Source of the DNA: Bacteroidota bacterium
GTDB taxonomy: Bacteria; Bacteroidota; Bacteroidia; AKYH767-A; OLB10
NCBI GenBank assembly: GCA_018268195.1
Contig: JAFDWZ010000004.1
Coordinates: 32,039-96,038, forward strand
Direction of reading: 5' to 3'
DNA: 64,000 bases
Shown here: piece by piece, positions 28,984 through 37,906 of the stretch
Position numbering within the stretch: the stretch's first letter is position 1
Layout of the letters: each line of letters opens with the position of its first letter
Translations under genes and position numbers: made by a program
The notes under the pieces: model-generated
What the model saw: only the letters and a program-made list of their open reading frames with translations
Told to the model about the DNA's origin: nothing
The model's database searches: none

Positions 28984-30615
28984 ATGAAACAACTTAATTT
29001 CACAGAGCTTTCGCTGAGCAGCGAAACTCAAAAGGCTGTCAGTGATATGGGCTTCGTAGAAGCTACTCCCATACAATCAGAAGCCATCCCCGTATTACTT
29101 GAAGGACATGATGTCATTGGGCAGGCACAGACAGGAACAGGCAAAACTGCAGCATTCGGAATTCCTATTCTGGAGCTGATTGATGTACGCGATAAAGTAA
29201 CCTCTGCACTGATAATGTGCCCTACACGCGAATTGGCAGTACAGGTATCGCAAGAGATAAAAAAGTTAGCCAAATACAAAAAAGGTATTGCCGTGCTTGC
29301 AGTGTATGGCGGAGAACAAATCCAAAAGCAGATTAATGCTCTTAAAAGACCCGTTCATGTGGTAGTGGGTACTCCGGGCCGAATCATGGATCATCTCGAC
29401 AGAAGAACCCTCGACCTTTCGCATTTGAAAATGGTGGTGCTGGATGAAGCTGACGAAATGCTTAACATGGGTTTCAGAGAAGATATGGAATCTATACTGA
29501 AACATGCTCCAAAAGAAAGACAAACAGTATTGTTTTCGGCAACTATGCCCAAGCCTATTCTTGAGCTTACAAAGAAATTTCAGAATCATCCTAAACACAT
29601 TAAAGTTACCAAGTCTGAACTTACCGTAGCTGCTATTGAACAAGGATATTATGATGTTAAGGTTTCGCAAAAAGCCGAAGTGGTTTCACAACTGATAGAG
29701 CAATACGCACTTAAACTGATGCTTGTTTTTTGTAATACCAAACGCAAGACAGATGAGATAACTGAGATTTTTCAGCAGATGGGCTACAAAGCAGAAGCCA
29801 TTCATGGTGACCTCAGACAAAATCAGAGAAACAATGTGCTTTCACGATTTAAGAGAGGTGATGTGAACATTCTTGTAGCTACAGATGTGGCAGCAAGAGG
29901 TATTGATGTTGAAAATGTAGAAGCTGTATTTAATTTCGATTTACCACTTGATGCAGAAAATTATGTGCACCGTATAGGACGTACAGGCCGTGCAGGAAAA
30001 TCCGGAAAAGCATTTTCATTTGTTACCGGACGTAATGATATGGCAAAGCTGCGCGATATTGAAGATTATACCAAGGTGAAAATTGAAAGACAGCATTTGC
30101 CATCAGGAAAAGATCGTGTAGCGCTTGCAAAAACAAAACTTGCAGAAAGACTTAAAGTGCTCATTGAAGAAGGTGACATTGACCAGTATGAAGCCATGAT
30201 TGCTGATTTTAAACAAGAGGGTATTAACCTTCATCAGCTTACTGCTGCATTGCTGAAATTGCAATTTGCGCCATTGATGACCTCGGTTAAAGAAACCAGA
30301 GAATACCCAACTGAACGCGAGAGCAACAATGACAGAGGAAAAGGCAAAAAGCAGGGCAGAGGCAAACACAGTGGAGAAGCCAATATGGTCAGACTTTTTC
30401 TGAGTATTGGTAAGAAGGATAAAATCAGCAAGGGCGATATTGTTGGTGGCATTTCAGGTCTTGCCGGAATTGACAGCAGTAATATTGGTTTAATTGATAT
30501 TTACGATAAATTTTCGTTCGTAGAAGTGGATACACACTTCCTCAATAAAGTGCTTTCAAAAGTGAATGGCAATAAAATTAAAAGCCGTAAGGTAAGCATT
30601 GAAATTGCACGATGA
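28984..30615 (+). CDS. DEAD-box RNA helicase with C-terminal DbpA-type RNA-binding domain
   Basis: A 543-aa helicase. The Q motif is ATPIQSEAIP, motif I AQTGTGKTAAFG, Ia PTRELAVQ, II VLDEADEMLNMGF, III SAT, and VI HRIGRTGRAGK. After a linker rich in charge (about residues 440-465) the DbpA-like RNA-binding domain starts at NMVRLFLSIGKKDKISKGD and ends KSRKVSIEIAR. This resembles DeaD/CsdA proteins that remodel ribosomal or cold-induced RNA. It follows the PPTase gene after about 100 bases and converges with the second PPTase gene. Confidence 0.9.
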   Translation: MKQLNFTELSLSSETQKAVSDMGFVEATPIQSEAIPVLLEGHDVIGQAQTGTGKTAAFGIPILELIDVRDKVTSALIMCPTRELAVQVSQEIKKLAKYKKGIAVLAVYGGEQIQKQINALKRPVHVVVGTPGRIMDHLDRRTLDLSHLKMVVLDEADEMLNMGFREDMESILKHAPKERQTVLFSATMPKPILELTKKFQNHPKHIKVTKSELTVAAIEQGYYDVKVSQKAEVVSQLIEQYALKLMLVFCNTKRKTDEITEIFQQMGYKAEAIHGDLRQNQRNNVLSRFKRGDVNILVATDVAARGIDVENVEAVFNFDLPLDAENYVHRIGRTGRAGKSGKAFSFVTGRNDMAKLRDIEDYTKVKIERQHLPSGKDRVALAKTKLAERLKVLIEEGDIDQYEAMIADFKQEGINLHQLTAALLKLQFAPLMTSVKETREYPTERESNNDRGKGKKQGRGKHSGEANMVRLFLSIGKKDKISKGDIVGGISGLAGIDSSNIGLIDIYDKFSFVEVDTHFLNKVLSKVNGNKIKSRKVSIEIAR

Positions 30616-30617
30616 TT

Positions 30618-31193
30618 TTAACCGGCAAAGCATAACGCATATCTATCCGCAATCTGATAGGTAATTTCCAATCCGAAGTGATGTGGTGCTGAAACCATAG
30701 CTTTTATCTTACCTTGTTGTGCAGAGGAGAAAGGTGCTATATAAATTTTGTTTTTGAAATCAATACCTGATAGGTCGAAATACTTAATCACGGTTTCTTT
30801 GGCGCACCAGTATAAATGTGCATTTTTAATAAAATCAGACTGTGAAATTTCAGCTATTTCATTTGCACTCATAAAATAATCCAAAGCCTGTGTGGTTCTT
30901 TCTCTGTAAACCTGAATGTCCACACTGCATGATGGTGCATCACTCATCATTATAGCCGTGTAGTCTGCTGAGTGAGAGATGGAAATACTTTTGAATAAAC
31001 GACAAAACGGTTTTCCTGAAGTAGTATGACCAATTTCAACATCCTTATCTCCGGTGATATGCTGAAGCAGCAGGTTGTTTTTTTGCCATTGCAATTCTCT
31101 CTTATTCATTTGCGAAACAGGAGATTTCACTGAAATGTCAGAAGCTATTACAAGCTTGCCATGGTTCAGTTGTATGTCGTTTATTATTTTCAA
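30618..31193 (-). CDS. Second, divergent 4'-phosphopantetheinyl transferase superfamily protein
   Basis: A 191-aa PPTase-like protein. SGKPFC and ISISHSADYTAIMMSD are the first motifs, CSVDIQVYRERT holds the acidic pair position (with D-I-Q rather than D-I-E), and YWCAKETVIKYFDLSGIDF is the W-x-x-KE motif. It is shorter and more diverged than the Sfp-type protein at 28198. In Bacteroidota such proteins probably serve fatty acid ACP or a secondary carrier. The Q in place of the second Mg-binding acid is worth checking. It ends 2 bases from the helicase stop, convergent. Confidence 0.82.
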   Translation of the reverse strand: MKIINDIQLNHGKLVIASDISVKSPVSQMNKRELQWQKNNLLLQHITGDKDVEIGHTTSGKPFCRLFKSISISHSADYTAIMMSDAPSCSVDIQVYRERTTQALDYFMSANEIAEISQSDFIKNAHLYWCAKETVIKYFDLSGIDFKNKIYIAPFSSAQQGKIKAMVSAPHHFGLEITYQIADRYALCFAG

Positions 31194-31263
31194 GAATGTT
31201 TGTTTGTGCAGGCAAAACTAAACCATATTTTTTCAATCGGCATTTACATATTAATTTAGCCGA

Positions 31264-31953
31264 ATGGATAAGCCGGTATATCAGTTTGGGGTGCAGATTA
31301 AATCTGAAACAGATGAAATTAAGATTGAAGAAAAAAAATTTAAGTACACCCGAATCACTAATATTGATGAAATATATGCTGCTCTTGCCACTATGGATGA
31401 CCAACAGGATGATGTTACAGACGAGCGAATACCTTACTGGACAGAATTGTGGCCTTCAGCCATTGCACTATCTGAGTTTGTAGTTGCAAACCCTCAGCTG
31501 TTTACTCCCGATTTTCTATTTCATGAAATTGGATGCGGGCTTGCACTGCCGGCAATGGTTTGTGCTCATTTAGGATATCGTGTTGTTATCAGCGATTATG
31601 CAGATCCTGCGCTTAGTTTTGCAATTCAAAATGCAAAATTGAATGAGCTTGATTTTTCAGAATCGTACCTTCTCGACTGGCGAAATATTCCGGAAGATTT
31701 TCCACAGTGTCATGTATTACTCGCTGCTGATGTAGCTTATGAAAAAAGAATGTTTAACACAATAATTGATGTTTTCGACAAACTGGTGTTGCCGGATGGT
31801 ATCATACTTTTTGCTGAACCTAAACGCAGTTACGCAAAAGAATTTTATGACATGTTGCAGCAAAAAGGTTTTTTAATTGATAAAAAAGAGAAACCGGTAA
31901 CGGTAAAGGATTTTACACATTTTGTGAATGTGTGTATCGTCCGCAAGAAGTAA
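31264..31953 (+). CDS. Class I methyltransferase of the METTL21/ETFB lysine methyltransferase type
   Basis: A 229-aa SAM-dependent enzyme. RIPYWTELWPSAIALSEF precedes the SAM motif FHEIGCGLALPAMVCAHLG, as in the family-16 protein methyltransferases and predicted nicotinamide N-methylases. VVISDYADPAL is motif II, and LAADVAYEKRMF is the post-motif DxxY-type segment. The likely substrates are proteins, but this is inference by family. It is monocistronic, divergent from the small PPTase gene with only 70 bases between starts. Confidence 0.8.
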   Translation: MDKPVYQFGVQIKSETDEIKIEEKKFKYTRITNIDEIYAALATMDDQQDDVTDERIPYWTELWPSAIALSEFVVANPQLFTPDFLFHEIGCGLALPAMVCAHLGYRVVISDYADPALSFAIQNAKLNELDFSESYLLDWRNIPEDFPQCHVLLAADVAYEKRMFNTIIDVFDKLVLPDGIILFAEPKRSYAKEFYDMLQQKGFLIDKKEKPVTVKDFTHFVNVCIVRKK

Positions 31954-31998
31954 AGCACTGTATTTTTTATGAACCTTATTTCGTCATCCGGAATTCCA

Positions 31999-32985
31999 TC
32001 AATCATCAGAATGGCCGCTGTTGTCTAACACTTTTCCTTTGCGCCACAGTTGATCTTCGCGCTCTATTTCCTTTTTTTCTTCTTCGCTGATAGTAATTTT
32101 TTCTATCCCTTTCAAATCAGGTTTCCCGGCATTTACCCATGCTGTGTACCAAAAACTTCCAATTGAAATCACAGCTTCTTTCATTCTTCGTTCAACCATT
32201 CCATTCAGCATTTTGTTGTATTCATCGGAATAATCATAGGCATACACTTTCATCATGGTTGCGCCACGTTGCTCGTAAGCATATTTTCTGTCATTGGGAA
32301 ATTTGTCATTCAGCATACGCTCGAAAAGTAAAACACTGTCTTTAGCGGCATAACTTGCACGAATAATATTCCAGGTATAATCCACGGGATTGCTTATGTA
32401 CTTTGCCTTACCAATAAAGAAATCATAATTTTCAGAAAAAAGCTCTGGCAACCTCGATTCCCAAAATGCATGGATGCCATTTTGATTGGTAAGTTGCCCG
32501 TTATAATTTCTGGTGCAATGAAGCGGTACATGCGCATCGGCAATATAATGTCCCAAGTCAGCAGAGTAACGGAGAATTTTTGTGTAGTCTTTATTTGAAA
32601 AGGCTTTAGTAAGTCGTTGCAACATGCGGTCTATATGCCAGGGAACAATTCCATGCGCCATCAAGGTGTCTTCCGTATATTTATCAACTGCTCGCCCCCA
32701 ATACTTTGGCACGCTGTCAAATGGATGATCGCCATAACGGTCAATGTCAATATAATGTCGTGCGGCTTCATCTTTTACGGCATACCTTCTTTTGTCAGGG
32801 TCAACGGCATGTTCTTCAATAAACTCAATATTGGCTTTGTAAAATCCTATCAACTCTTTCGGGAGAGTAAACACAGCCATTTTATTTATCAATTTATGAC
32901 CGAAAAATCCCCATGCATAGGCGAGATAGGTTACTGAAATGGTCAGAATAAAAATGATTCCGGAAATGAAAAATGTTTTACGCAT
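31999..32985 (-). CDS. Exported zinc-dependent phospholipase C / S1-P1 nuclease-like protein
   Basis: A protein of about 328 aa. A signal peptide (FFISGIIFILTISVTYLAYA) would be cleaved just before WGFFGHKLINKMAVF; an N-terminal Trp whose backbone binds zinc is the hallmark of the PLC/S1-P1 fold. Further ligands are seen in ARHYIDIDRYGDHPF and DLGHYIADAHVPLHCTRN (H-x3-D-x-H), then HAFWESRLPE. Whether it acts on lipids or nucleic acids cannot be told. A start seven codons upstream at 33006 is possible but less likely. It is the last of three minus-strand genes after rhlE and eamA. Confidence 0.82.
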   Translation of the reverse strand: MRKTFFISGIIFILTISVTYLAYAWGFFGHKLINKMAVFTLPKELIGFYKANIEFIEEHAVDPDKRRYAVKDEAARHYIDIDRYGDHPFDSVPKYWGRAVDKYTEDTLMAHGIVPWHIDRMLQRLTKAFSNKDYTKILRYSADLGHYIADAHVPLHCTRNYNGQLTNQNGIHAFWESRLPELFSENYDFFIGKAKYISNPVDYTWNIIRASYAAKDSVLLFERMLNDKFPNDRKYAYEQRGATMMKVYAYDYSDEYNKMLNGMVERRMKEAVISIGSFWYTAWVNAGKPDLKGIEKITISEEEKKEIEREDQLWRKGKVLDNSGHSDD

Positions 32986-33006
32986 AATATGCCATAAAGA
33001 TAACAA

Positions 33007-33906
33007 CTAAAATTCAATGTCAGCATTTTTGGGTTTGTAATTAATCAGATAGATGCCAATCAGAATTACGATAAGTGCCAGAAGATACAGGAAGTTGAAT
33101 GTTTCACCGTCATAAAGCCCCCAGAGTACGGCAACAAAAGGAATAAGATAAGTTACGGATGATGCGTATAGAGCCGTAGAAATGCGAATTAGATGATTGA
33201 AGATAACAGTGGAAACAGCAGTTCCCAGAAATGCAAGAAGAAAAACATAGAATGCATTCAGGTAAGCAGTGTCATCCGTGTTCAGGCGATGAATAAAATC
33301 GGTAGAGAAAAGATAAACGGCACATGGCGGCCCTACAAACAACAAAGCTGCACCCGTGAGCGTGAGTGCGTTTATATGCGCAAGTTTATTCCGCAGAATG
33401 TTTACACTGATAGCATAAAAAACGGTTGCAATAAGCACATAACTCCCTTTCCAAGGTTCGGTACTCTGAGCATCGTCAGCACTTAACCACAGTAATACTA
33501 TAGCTCCTAATAACCCCAAAGTAACACCTCCCAGATGTCGTTTGCTGAATGCAGTGTTGAAGAAAAAGTATGCGATAACAAGAGTGAAAACAGAAGTAAG
33601 TGAGTTGAGCATGCCTGCCATTGAACTACTGATGCCTGTTTCGGCATGTGTAAACAAAAATGCAGGAATCCCATTGCCAAGCAATCCTGTTGCAGCTACG
33701 TACTTCAGTGATTTTTTAGGAATATTTTTTAGTTTGAGCAATACAAAAGGTAATAAAACCATTGAGGAAATAACCATGCGCATTGCAGCTACTTGCCCGG
33801 GTGTGAAACTCAGCAATCCACGTTTCATCAGAATAAATGAACTGCCCCAGATGAGTGATAGAATCAGCAAATAAAACCATCGCAGGAAATTATTTTTTTC
33901 TTCCAC
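33007..33906 (-). CDS. EamA-family (drug/metabolite transporter) permease
   Basis: A 299-aa membrane protein with ten predicted helices in two EamA repeats. The first repeat has LIWGSSFILMKRGLLSFTPG, typical of the family, and ASSVTYLIPFVAVLWGL is the matching segment of the second repeat. It likely exports a small metabolite or amino acid. Its start overlaps the end of the rhlE-like gene by 17 bases and its end touches the phospholipase-like gene, which indicates one operon. Confidence 0.88.
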   Translation of the reverse strand: MEEKNNFLRWFYLLILSLIWGSSFILMKRGLLSFTPGQVAAMRMVISSMVLLPFVLLKLKNIPKKSLKYVAATGLLGNGIPAFLFTHAETGISSSMAGMLNSLTSVFTLVIAYFFFNTAFSKRHLGGVTLGLLGAIVLLWLSADDAQSTEPWKGSYVLIATVFYAISVNILRNKLAHINALTLTGAALLFVGPPCAVYLFSTDFIHRLNTDDTAYLNAFYVFLLAFLGTAVSTVIFNHLIRISTALYASSVTYLIPFVAVLWGLYDGETFNFLYLLALIVILIGIYLINYKPKNADIEF

Positions 33907-35173
33907 GCTCTCTTCTTATTTCAGCTTTACTCTTATGAAATGCCCCCTGAAAAGCAGGGTCGTCTTTTCGTTTCTGACGGTCAATTTCCATATCCTGCTC
34001 ACGTTTTTCTTCGCGGCTCAAAGGAATAATTTCAATTTCAGCAGGCAAAGTTGTTCTTTGGATTTTTTTTCCTGCAAGCTTTTCTATTTTTCGAATATGC
34101 CATTCGTCAGCCGGTGTTACCAAAGTAATAGATTCTCCCAGTGCAAATGCTCTTCCGGTACGTCCAATGCGGTGAATGTAATCTTCGTAAATCACAGGTA
34201 CATCAAAATTGATGACGTGCGAAACTCCCGGAATATCTATGCCGCGTGCTGCAACATCAGTGGCTATCAGAAACCGAATATTTTCATTCCTGAAAGCAGA
34301 CACGGCATTCATTCTTGTCTGCTGTGTTTTATCTCCGTGTAATACCTTAAAACTGCCTGTGCCGTAATGCTCTTCAATATATGCTGCAAGAATATTTGCT
34401 GTTTTTTTCGACTTGCAAAAGATTATCACCTTGCCTAGTTCCTCTTGGTTAAACAGATGACTGAGCAACGACAATTTAGTGCCGAAGCTATTCACCTCAT
34501 AAATAAACTGCTCAATGGTAGCAGCCGTTTTTATTCTTGGAACAATATTTACTTCTACCGGAAATTCAACAAAGTCATCTGAAATTTTCTTGACCCTTTC
34601 TGAAAAAGTTGCCGAGAAAAGCATGTTCTGTCGCTTTCGAGGAAGCACTTCGAGAATTTTGTGCAACTGCGGAGTAAAGCCCATGTCCATAAGCCTTTCG
34701 GCTTCATCCATCACAAAATGTTTAATTTTTTTTAAAATTAAGTGACCACTGTAATACAGTTCAAGAACTTGTGCGGGAGTGCCTGCAACAATATCACATC
34801 CTGCTTCAAGCTTTCTCTTTTGGTCCGAAAATCCTTTTCCGCCATAAACTGCCAAAACCCTCAATCCTGTATATTTTCCAAGTTGTTCTATTACCGAAGT
34901 AATTTGTAAGGTCAGTTCACGGGTAGGAGCAATTATGAGTGCACGAGGTTCTTCGCCCTGAGGATAATTGAGAATTCTGAGAATGGGCAACACATAAGCG
35001 GCAGTTTTTCCGGTGCCTGTTTGTGCAATACCAATAATGTTTTGCCCTGCTAGTGCCGGAGGAATGACCTGTGCCTGTATTTCTGTTGGTGTACTGAACC
35101 CCGATTCTACAATAGCATTGAGCAATTGCCTGTTGAGTTTCAGATGTTCAAAACCGTTGTTATCAGTGTTCAT
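33890..35173 (-). CDS. RhlE-like DEAD-box RNA helicase with DEAE in motif II
   Basis: A 427-aa two-domain helicase. The Q motif is STPTEIQAQVIP, motif I AQTGTGKTAAYV, Ia PTRELTLQ, III SAT, and VI HRIGRTGRAF. Motif II reads MDEAERLMDMGF, that is DEAE in place of DEAD, with the catalytic D and E retained. The short basic C-terminal tail (KSKAEIRRERGRKK) fits the RhlE group. By family it unwinds short RNA duplexes in ribosome assembly or decay. It overlaps the EamA gene downstream. Confidence 0.88.
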   Translation of the reverse strand: MNTDNNGFEHLKLNRQLLNAIVESGFSTPTEIQAQVIPPALAGQNIIGIAQTGTGKTAAYVLPILRILNYPQGEEPRALIIAPTRELTLQITSVIEQLGKYTGLRVLAVYGGKGFSDQKRKLEAGCDIVAGTPAQVLELYYSGHLILKKIKHFVMDEAERLMDMGFTPQLHKILEVLPRKRQNMLFSATFSERVKKISDDFVEFPVEVNIVPRIKTAATIEQFIYEVNSFGTKLSLLSHLFNQEELGKVIIFCKSKKTANILAAYIEEHYGTGSFKVLHGDKTQQTRMNAVSAFRNENIRFLIATDVAARGIDIPGVSHVINFDVPVIYEDYIHRIGRTGRAFALGESITLVTPADEWHIRKIEKLAGKKIQRTTLPAEIEIIPLSREEKREQDMEIDRQKRKDDPAFQGAFHKSKAEIRRERGRKK

Positions 35174-35324
35174 TTTTTCAGGTGCAAATGTAGAAAATGC
35201 AATTCACCTTATGTGAGAAATGAATATTACAGGATGTTAATTTTTTTGTGTATAAGATAATAAATGAATAAAAAGTACGATTAATAGTTGAAATATTTTA
35301 GCGCACTCAAAATAAATAAGAACA

Positions 35325-35885
35325 ATGAACAGAAAATCAAGAATACTGCTGACTTTGGCAACAGCCGTATCGTTAACATTTGCAGCCTGTAAGAAAGATA
35401 AAGGAGGTGCTTCATGCACGGATGGCATTTTAAATCAAAACGAAGAAGAAGTGGATTGTGGCGGGCCATGTACACCATGTGCTACTCCTGCAATGTCGGC
35501 ACTTATTGACGGAGTAAGCTGGAGTGCTGTAGATACATTTTATCTCAATAAATCTAATTCTTCAGGTCTTACAACCTATAGACTGAAAGGAATAAGCGGA
35601 TCGAAGGCGATTGAGTTCTTATTTGTTTTTACAGATGGAGTAGATTCTCTACAAGAAAATGTAGTTTATAAAGATTCTCCAATCGTATCCGGTTTTACGT
35701 TTGTGAATGTAAGAATGATTGACGGATCAACTAACTACAATAATACAGTAGGAACGGTGGAACTGAAATTTACACGCATTGCTTATGGTCGTGCAACAGG
35801 CACATTTAAGTTTACAGGTTCAGGAAGCGGAGTTACGCATTCTATTACCAATGGTACTTTTACAAGGGTGTTAATCAACGAATAA
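35325..35885 (+). CDS. Hypothetical lipoprotein with Cys-rich N-terminal motif
   Basis: A 186-aa lipoprotein. The signal peptide LATAVSLTFAAC gives Cys 22 as the lipid attachment site. It is followed by CTDGILNQNEEEVDCGGPC, a motif that recurs in secreted Bacteroidota proteins, then by a beta-rich domain of about 130 residues opening with SALIDGVSWSA, as in the DUF6252-type lipoproteins. Probably outer-membrane associated. Function unknown. A strong terminator follows. Confidence 0.78.
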   Translation: MNRKSRILLTLATAVSLTFAACKKDKGGASCTDGILNQNEEEVDCGGPCTPCATPAMSALIDGVSWSAVDTFYLNKSNSSGLTTYRLKGISGSKAIEFLFVFTDGVDSLQENVVYKDSPIVSGFTFVNVRMIDGSTNYNNTVGTVELKFTRIAYGRATGTFKFTGSGSGVTHSITNGTFTRVLINE

Positions 35886-35906
35886 AATCAGTAATATTTT
35901 AAATTT

Positions 35907-35938
35907 AAGGTTGTTTCCTTGCGGAGCAACCTTTTTTT
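35907..35938 (+). terminator. Rho-independent terminator after the lipoprotein gene
   Basis: AAGGTTG (35907-35913) pairs with CAACCTT (35927-35933) and runs into a T stretch to 35938. The inner bases can extend the stem partially. Confidence 0.85.
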
Positions 35939-36002
35939 ATTTCAATAAAAAATACGTTTCTGATTCAAATACATTTTATTTGCATTACTTTTCAAAACAG
36001 AG

Positions 36003-37895
36003 ATGTGCGGCATAGCAGGAATTGTAGCATTTAACGAACAAACTCCTAACGGATTTCACAGTATCAGACAAGCAGCATCATGCCTTGCCAAGCGCGGTCC
36101 TGACAGTGAAGGCTTTTTTACGGATGAACACGTGGCATTGGCACATCGCAGATTGTCGGTTATTGATACTTCCAATGCTGCAACCCAGCCACTCACTGAT
36201 CCTTCCGGGAGATATGTGATTATTTTCAACGGAGAGTTTTTCAATTACCAAGAGCACCGTGAGAGACTGAAATCAGAAGGAGTGGTTTTTAATTCCGAAA
36301 GTGATACAGAAGTTTTATTGCAACTGTTTATCCGCCATAAAGAAAAATGCCTCGACTTTGTAAACGGATTTTTTGCTTTTTGTATTTATGACAAAGCCGA
36401 GAAGACCATTTTTATGGCAAGAGATAGAATGGGTATAAAACCATTACTTTATGCAATAGATGAAAACAGATTGTGTTTTGCTTCAGAGATGAAAGCATTA
36501 TTGCCGATGGGAATTGTTAAGGATTTGGATGAGGTATCGTTGCATCAGTATCTGCAGTTTAATTACATTCCTGAGCCTTGGAGTATTTATAAGCAAGTAA
36601 AGAAATTGCAGCCGGGGCATTATATGTTTTTCAATATACATGAGTCTGAAAATATTTTGGAGAAAAAATATTATGAAATAGTAAGAAGAGAGCAAGAAAA
36701 GAAATACGACTATGAAAGTGCAAAAAAGGAGCTGCGTAGAATACTGGACGATGCAGTAGAAAAGCGTTTGATAAGTGATGTGCCTTTAGGTTGTTTTTTA
36801 AGTGGCGGAATTGATTCGTCAGTGATTACAGCACTTGCTGCATCCAAAGTAAAAAATCTGAATACTTTTTCTATCGGTTACAAGGATGAGCCTTTTTTTG
36901 ATGAAACCCATTTTGCGCTTGAAGTTGCCAAAATGCATGGCACCAATCATCATGTATTCAAACTTACCAATGATGAGCTATATGAAAACCTGGACGAGAT
37001 TTTGGATTATGTAGATGAACCTTTTGCCGATTCGGCCATGATTCCGGGATATATTGTGAGTAAATACACCAGAAAAGAAGTTACGGTAGCTTTATCAGGC
37101 GATGGTGCAGATGAAATGTTTGCCGGATATCAAAAGCATAAAGCAGAGTGGATGGTGCGCAATAAAATGCTGATGAAACCTGCCGTATTGTTGCTTGCCT
37201 CACTGTTTCCGGGTGGTAAAGGTTCGAGGGAAGGAGCGTGGCAGAATAAAATAAGACAACTGCATCGCCTCGCTGGCGGAATAAAACTAAGCCCGGCAGA
37301 AAGATACATTCGATGGTGCTCTGTGATGGATGAAAAAGAAGTAGAGGTAATGTACAGCAGAGCAGACAGAAGGGAGTATGAGAGAAGAAAAAAATTGCTT
37401 TCAAATGACATTGACGGAAAATCAATGAACGATATACTCTTAAGCGATATGAAGCTTGTGCTCAGAGGAGATATGTTGCGAAAAGTGGATATGATGAGTA
37501 TGGCCAACAGCCTTGAGGTGCGAACACCTTTTTTGGATTATCATGTGGTTGACTTTGCTTTTTCGTTGCCCGAAAATTATAAGATAACATCGGCCATGCA
37601 GAAAAAAATATTAAAAGAAACTTTTAAAGACGAATTACCTGAATTAATATTTCAAAGAGGAAAAAAAGGATTTGAAGTCCCATTGTTAAAATGGTTTCAA
37701 ACGCATCTTAAATCAAGAATTGAAGATTTATGGCTCAATGATAAGTTCATAAAGGAACAAGGAATGTTCAACCCCGGCAGTATAGCAACATTGCGCCAGC
37801 AACTGTTTGACAAGCCGCAGGGAGAAACTGAAGCCCGTGTATGGGCATTGATTGTATTTCAGAATTGGTGGCTTAAATATCATTCAGCGAAATAA
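36003..37895 (+). CDS. asnB: Asparagine synthase (glutamine-hydrolysing), AsnB family
   Basis: A 630-aa class II amidotransferase. The start MCGIAGIVAF gives the Cys 2 nucleophile of the glutaminase domain; ARDRMGIKPLLYA closes that half. The synthetase half has the pyrophosphate loop LSGGIDSSVITALA and SGDGADEMFAGY. Being first in a polysaccharide gene cluster, it more likely amidates a sugar-acid or belongs to a WbpS/AsnB-type glycan pathway than serves general asparagine supply, but a housekeeping role cannot be excluded. The glycosyltransferase gene follows 11 bases later. Confidence 0.88.
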   Translation: MCGIAGIVAFNEQTPNGFHSIRQAASCLAKRGPDSEGFFTDEHVALAHRRLSVIDTSNAATQPLTDPSGRYVIIFNGEFFNYQEHRERLKSEGVVFNSESDTEVLLQLFIRHKEKCLDFVNGFFAFCIYDKAEKTIFMARDRMGIKPLLYAIDENRLCFASEMKALLPMGIVKDLDEVSLHQYLQFNYIPEPWSIYKQVKKLQPGHYMFFNIHESENILEKKYYEIVRREQEKKYDYESAKKELRRILDDAVEKRLISDVPLGCFLSGGIDSSVITALAASKVKNLNTFSIGYKDEPFFDETHFALEVAKMHGTNHHVFKLTNDELYENLDEILDYVDEPFADSAMIPGYIVSKYTRKEVTVALSGDGADEMFAGYQKHKAEWMVRNKMLMKPAVLLLASLFPGGKGSREGAWQNKIRQLHRLAGGIKLSPAERYIRWCSVMDEKEVEVMYSRADRREYERRKKLLSNDIDGKSMNDILLSDMKLVLRGDMLRKVDMMSMANSLEVRTPFLDYHVVDFAFSLPENYKITSAMQKKILKETFKDELPELIFQRGKKGFEVPLLKWFQTHLKSRIEDLWLNDKFIKEQGMFNPGSIATLRQQLFDKPQGETEARVWALIVFQNWWLKYHSAK

Positions 37896-37906
37896 GTGTT
37901 TTAGTT

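Noticed and set aside
36003..37895. asnB as a dedicated Asn supplier for the NRPS at 24,209
   Set aside because: It is about 8 kb away behind several unrelated genes and a terminator and sits at the head of the polysaccharide genes; a link is speculation.
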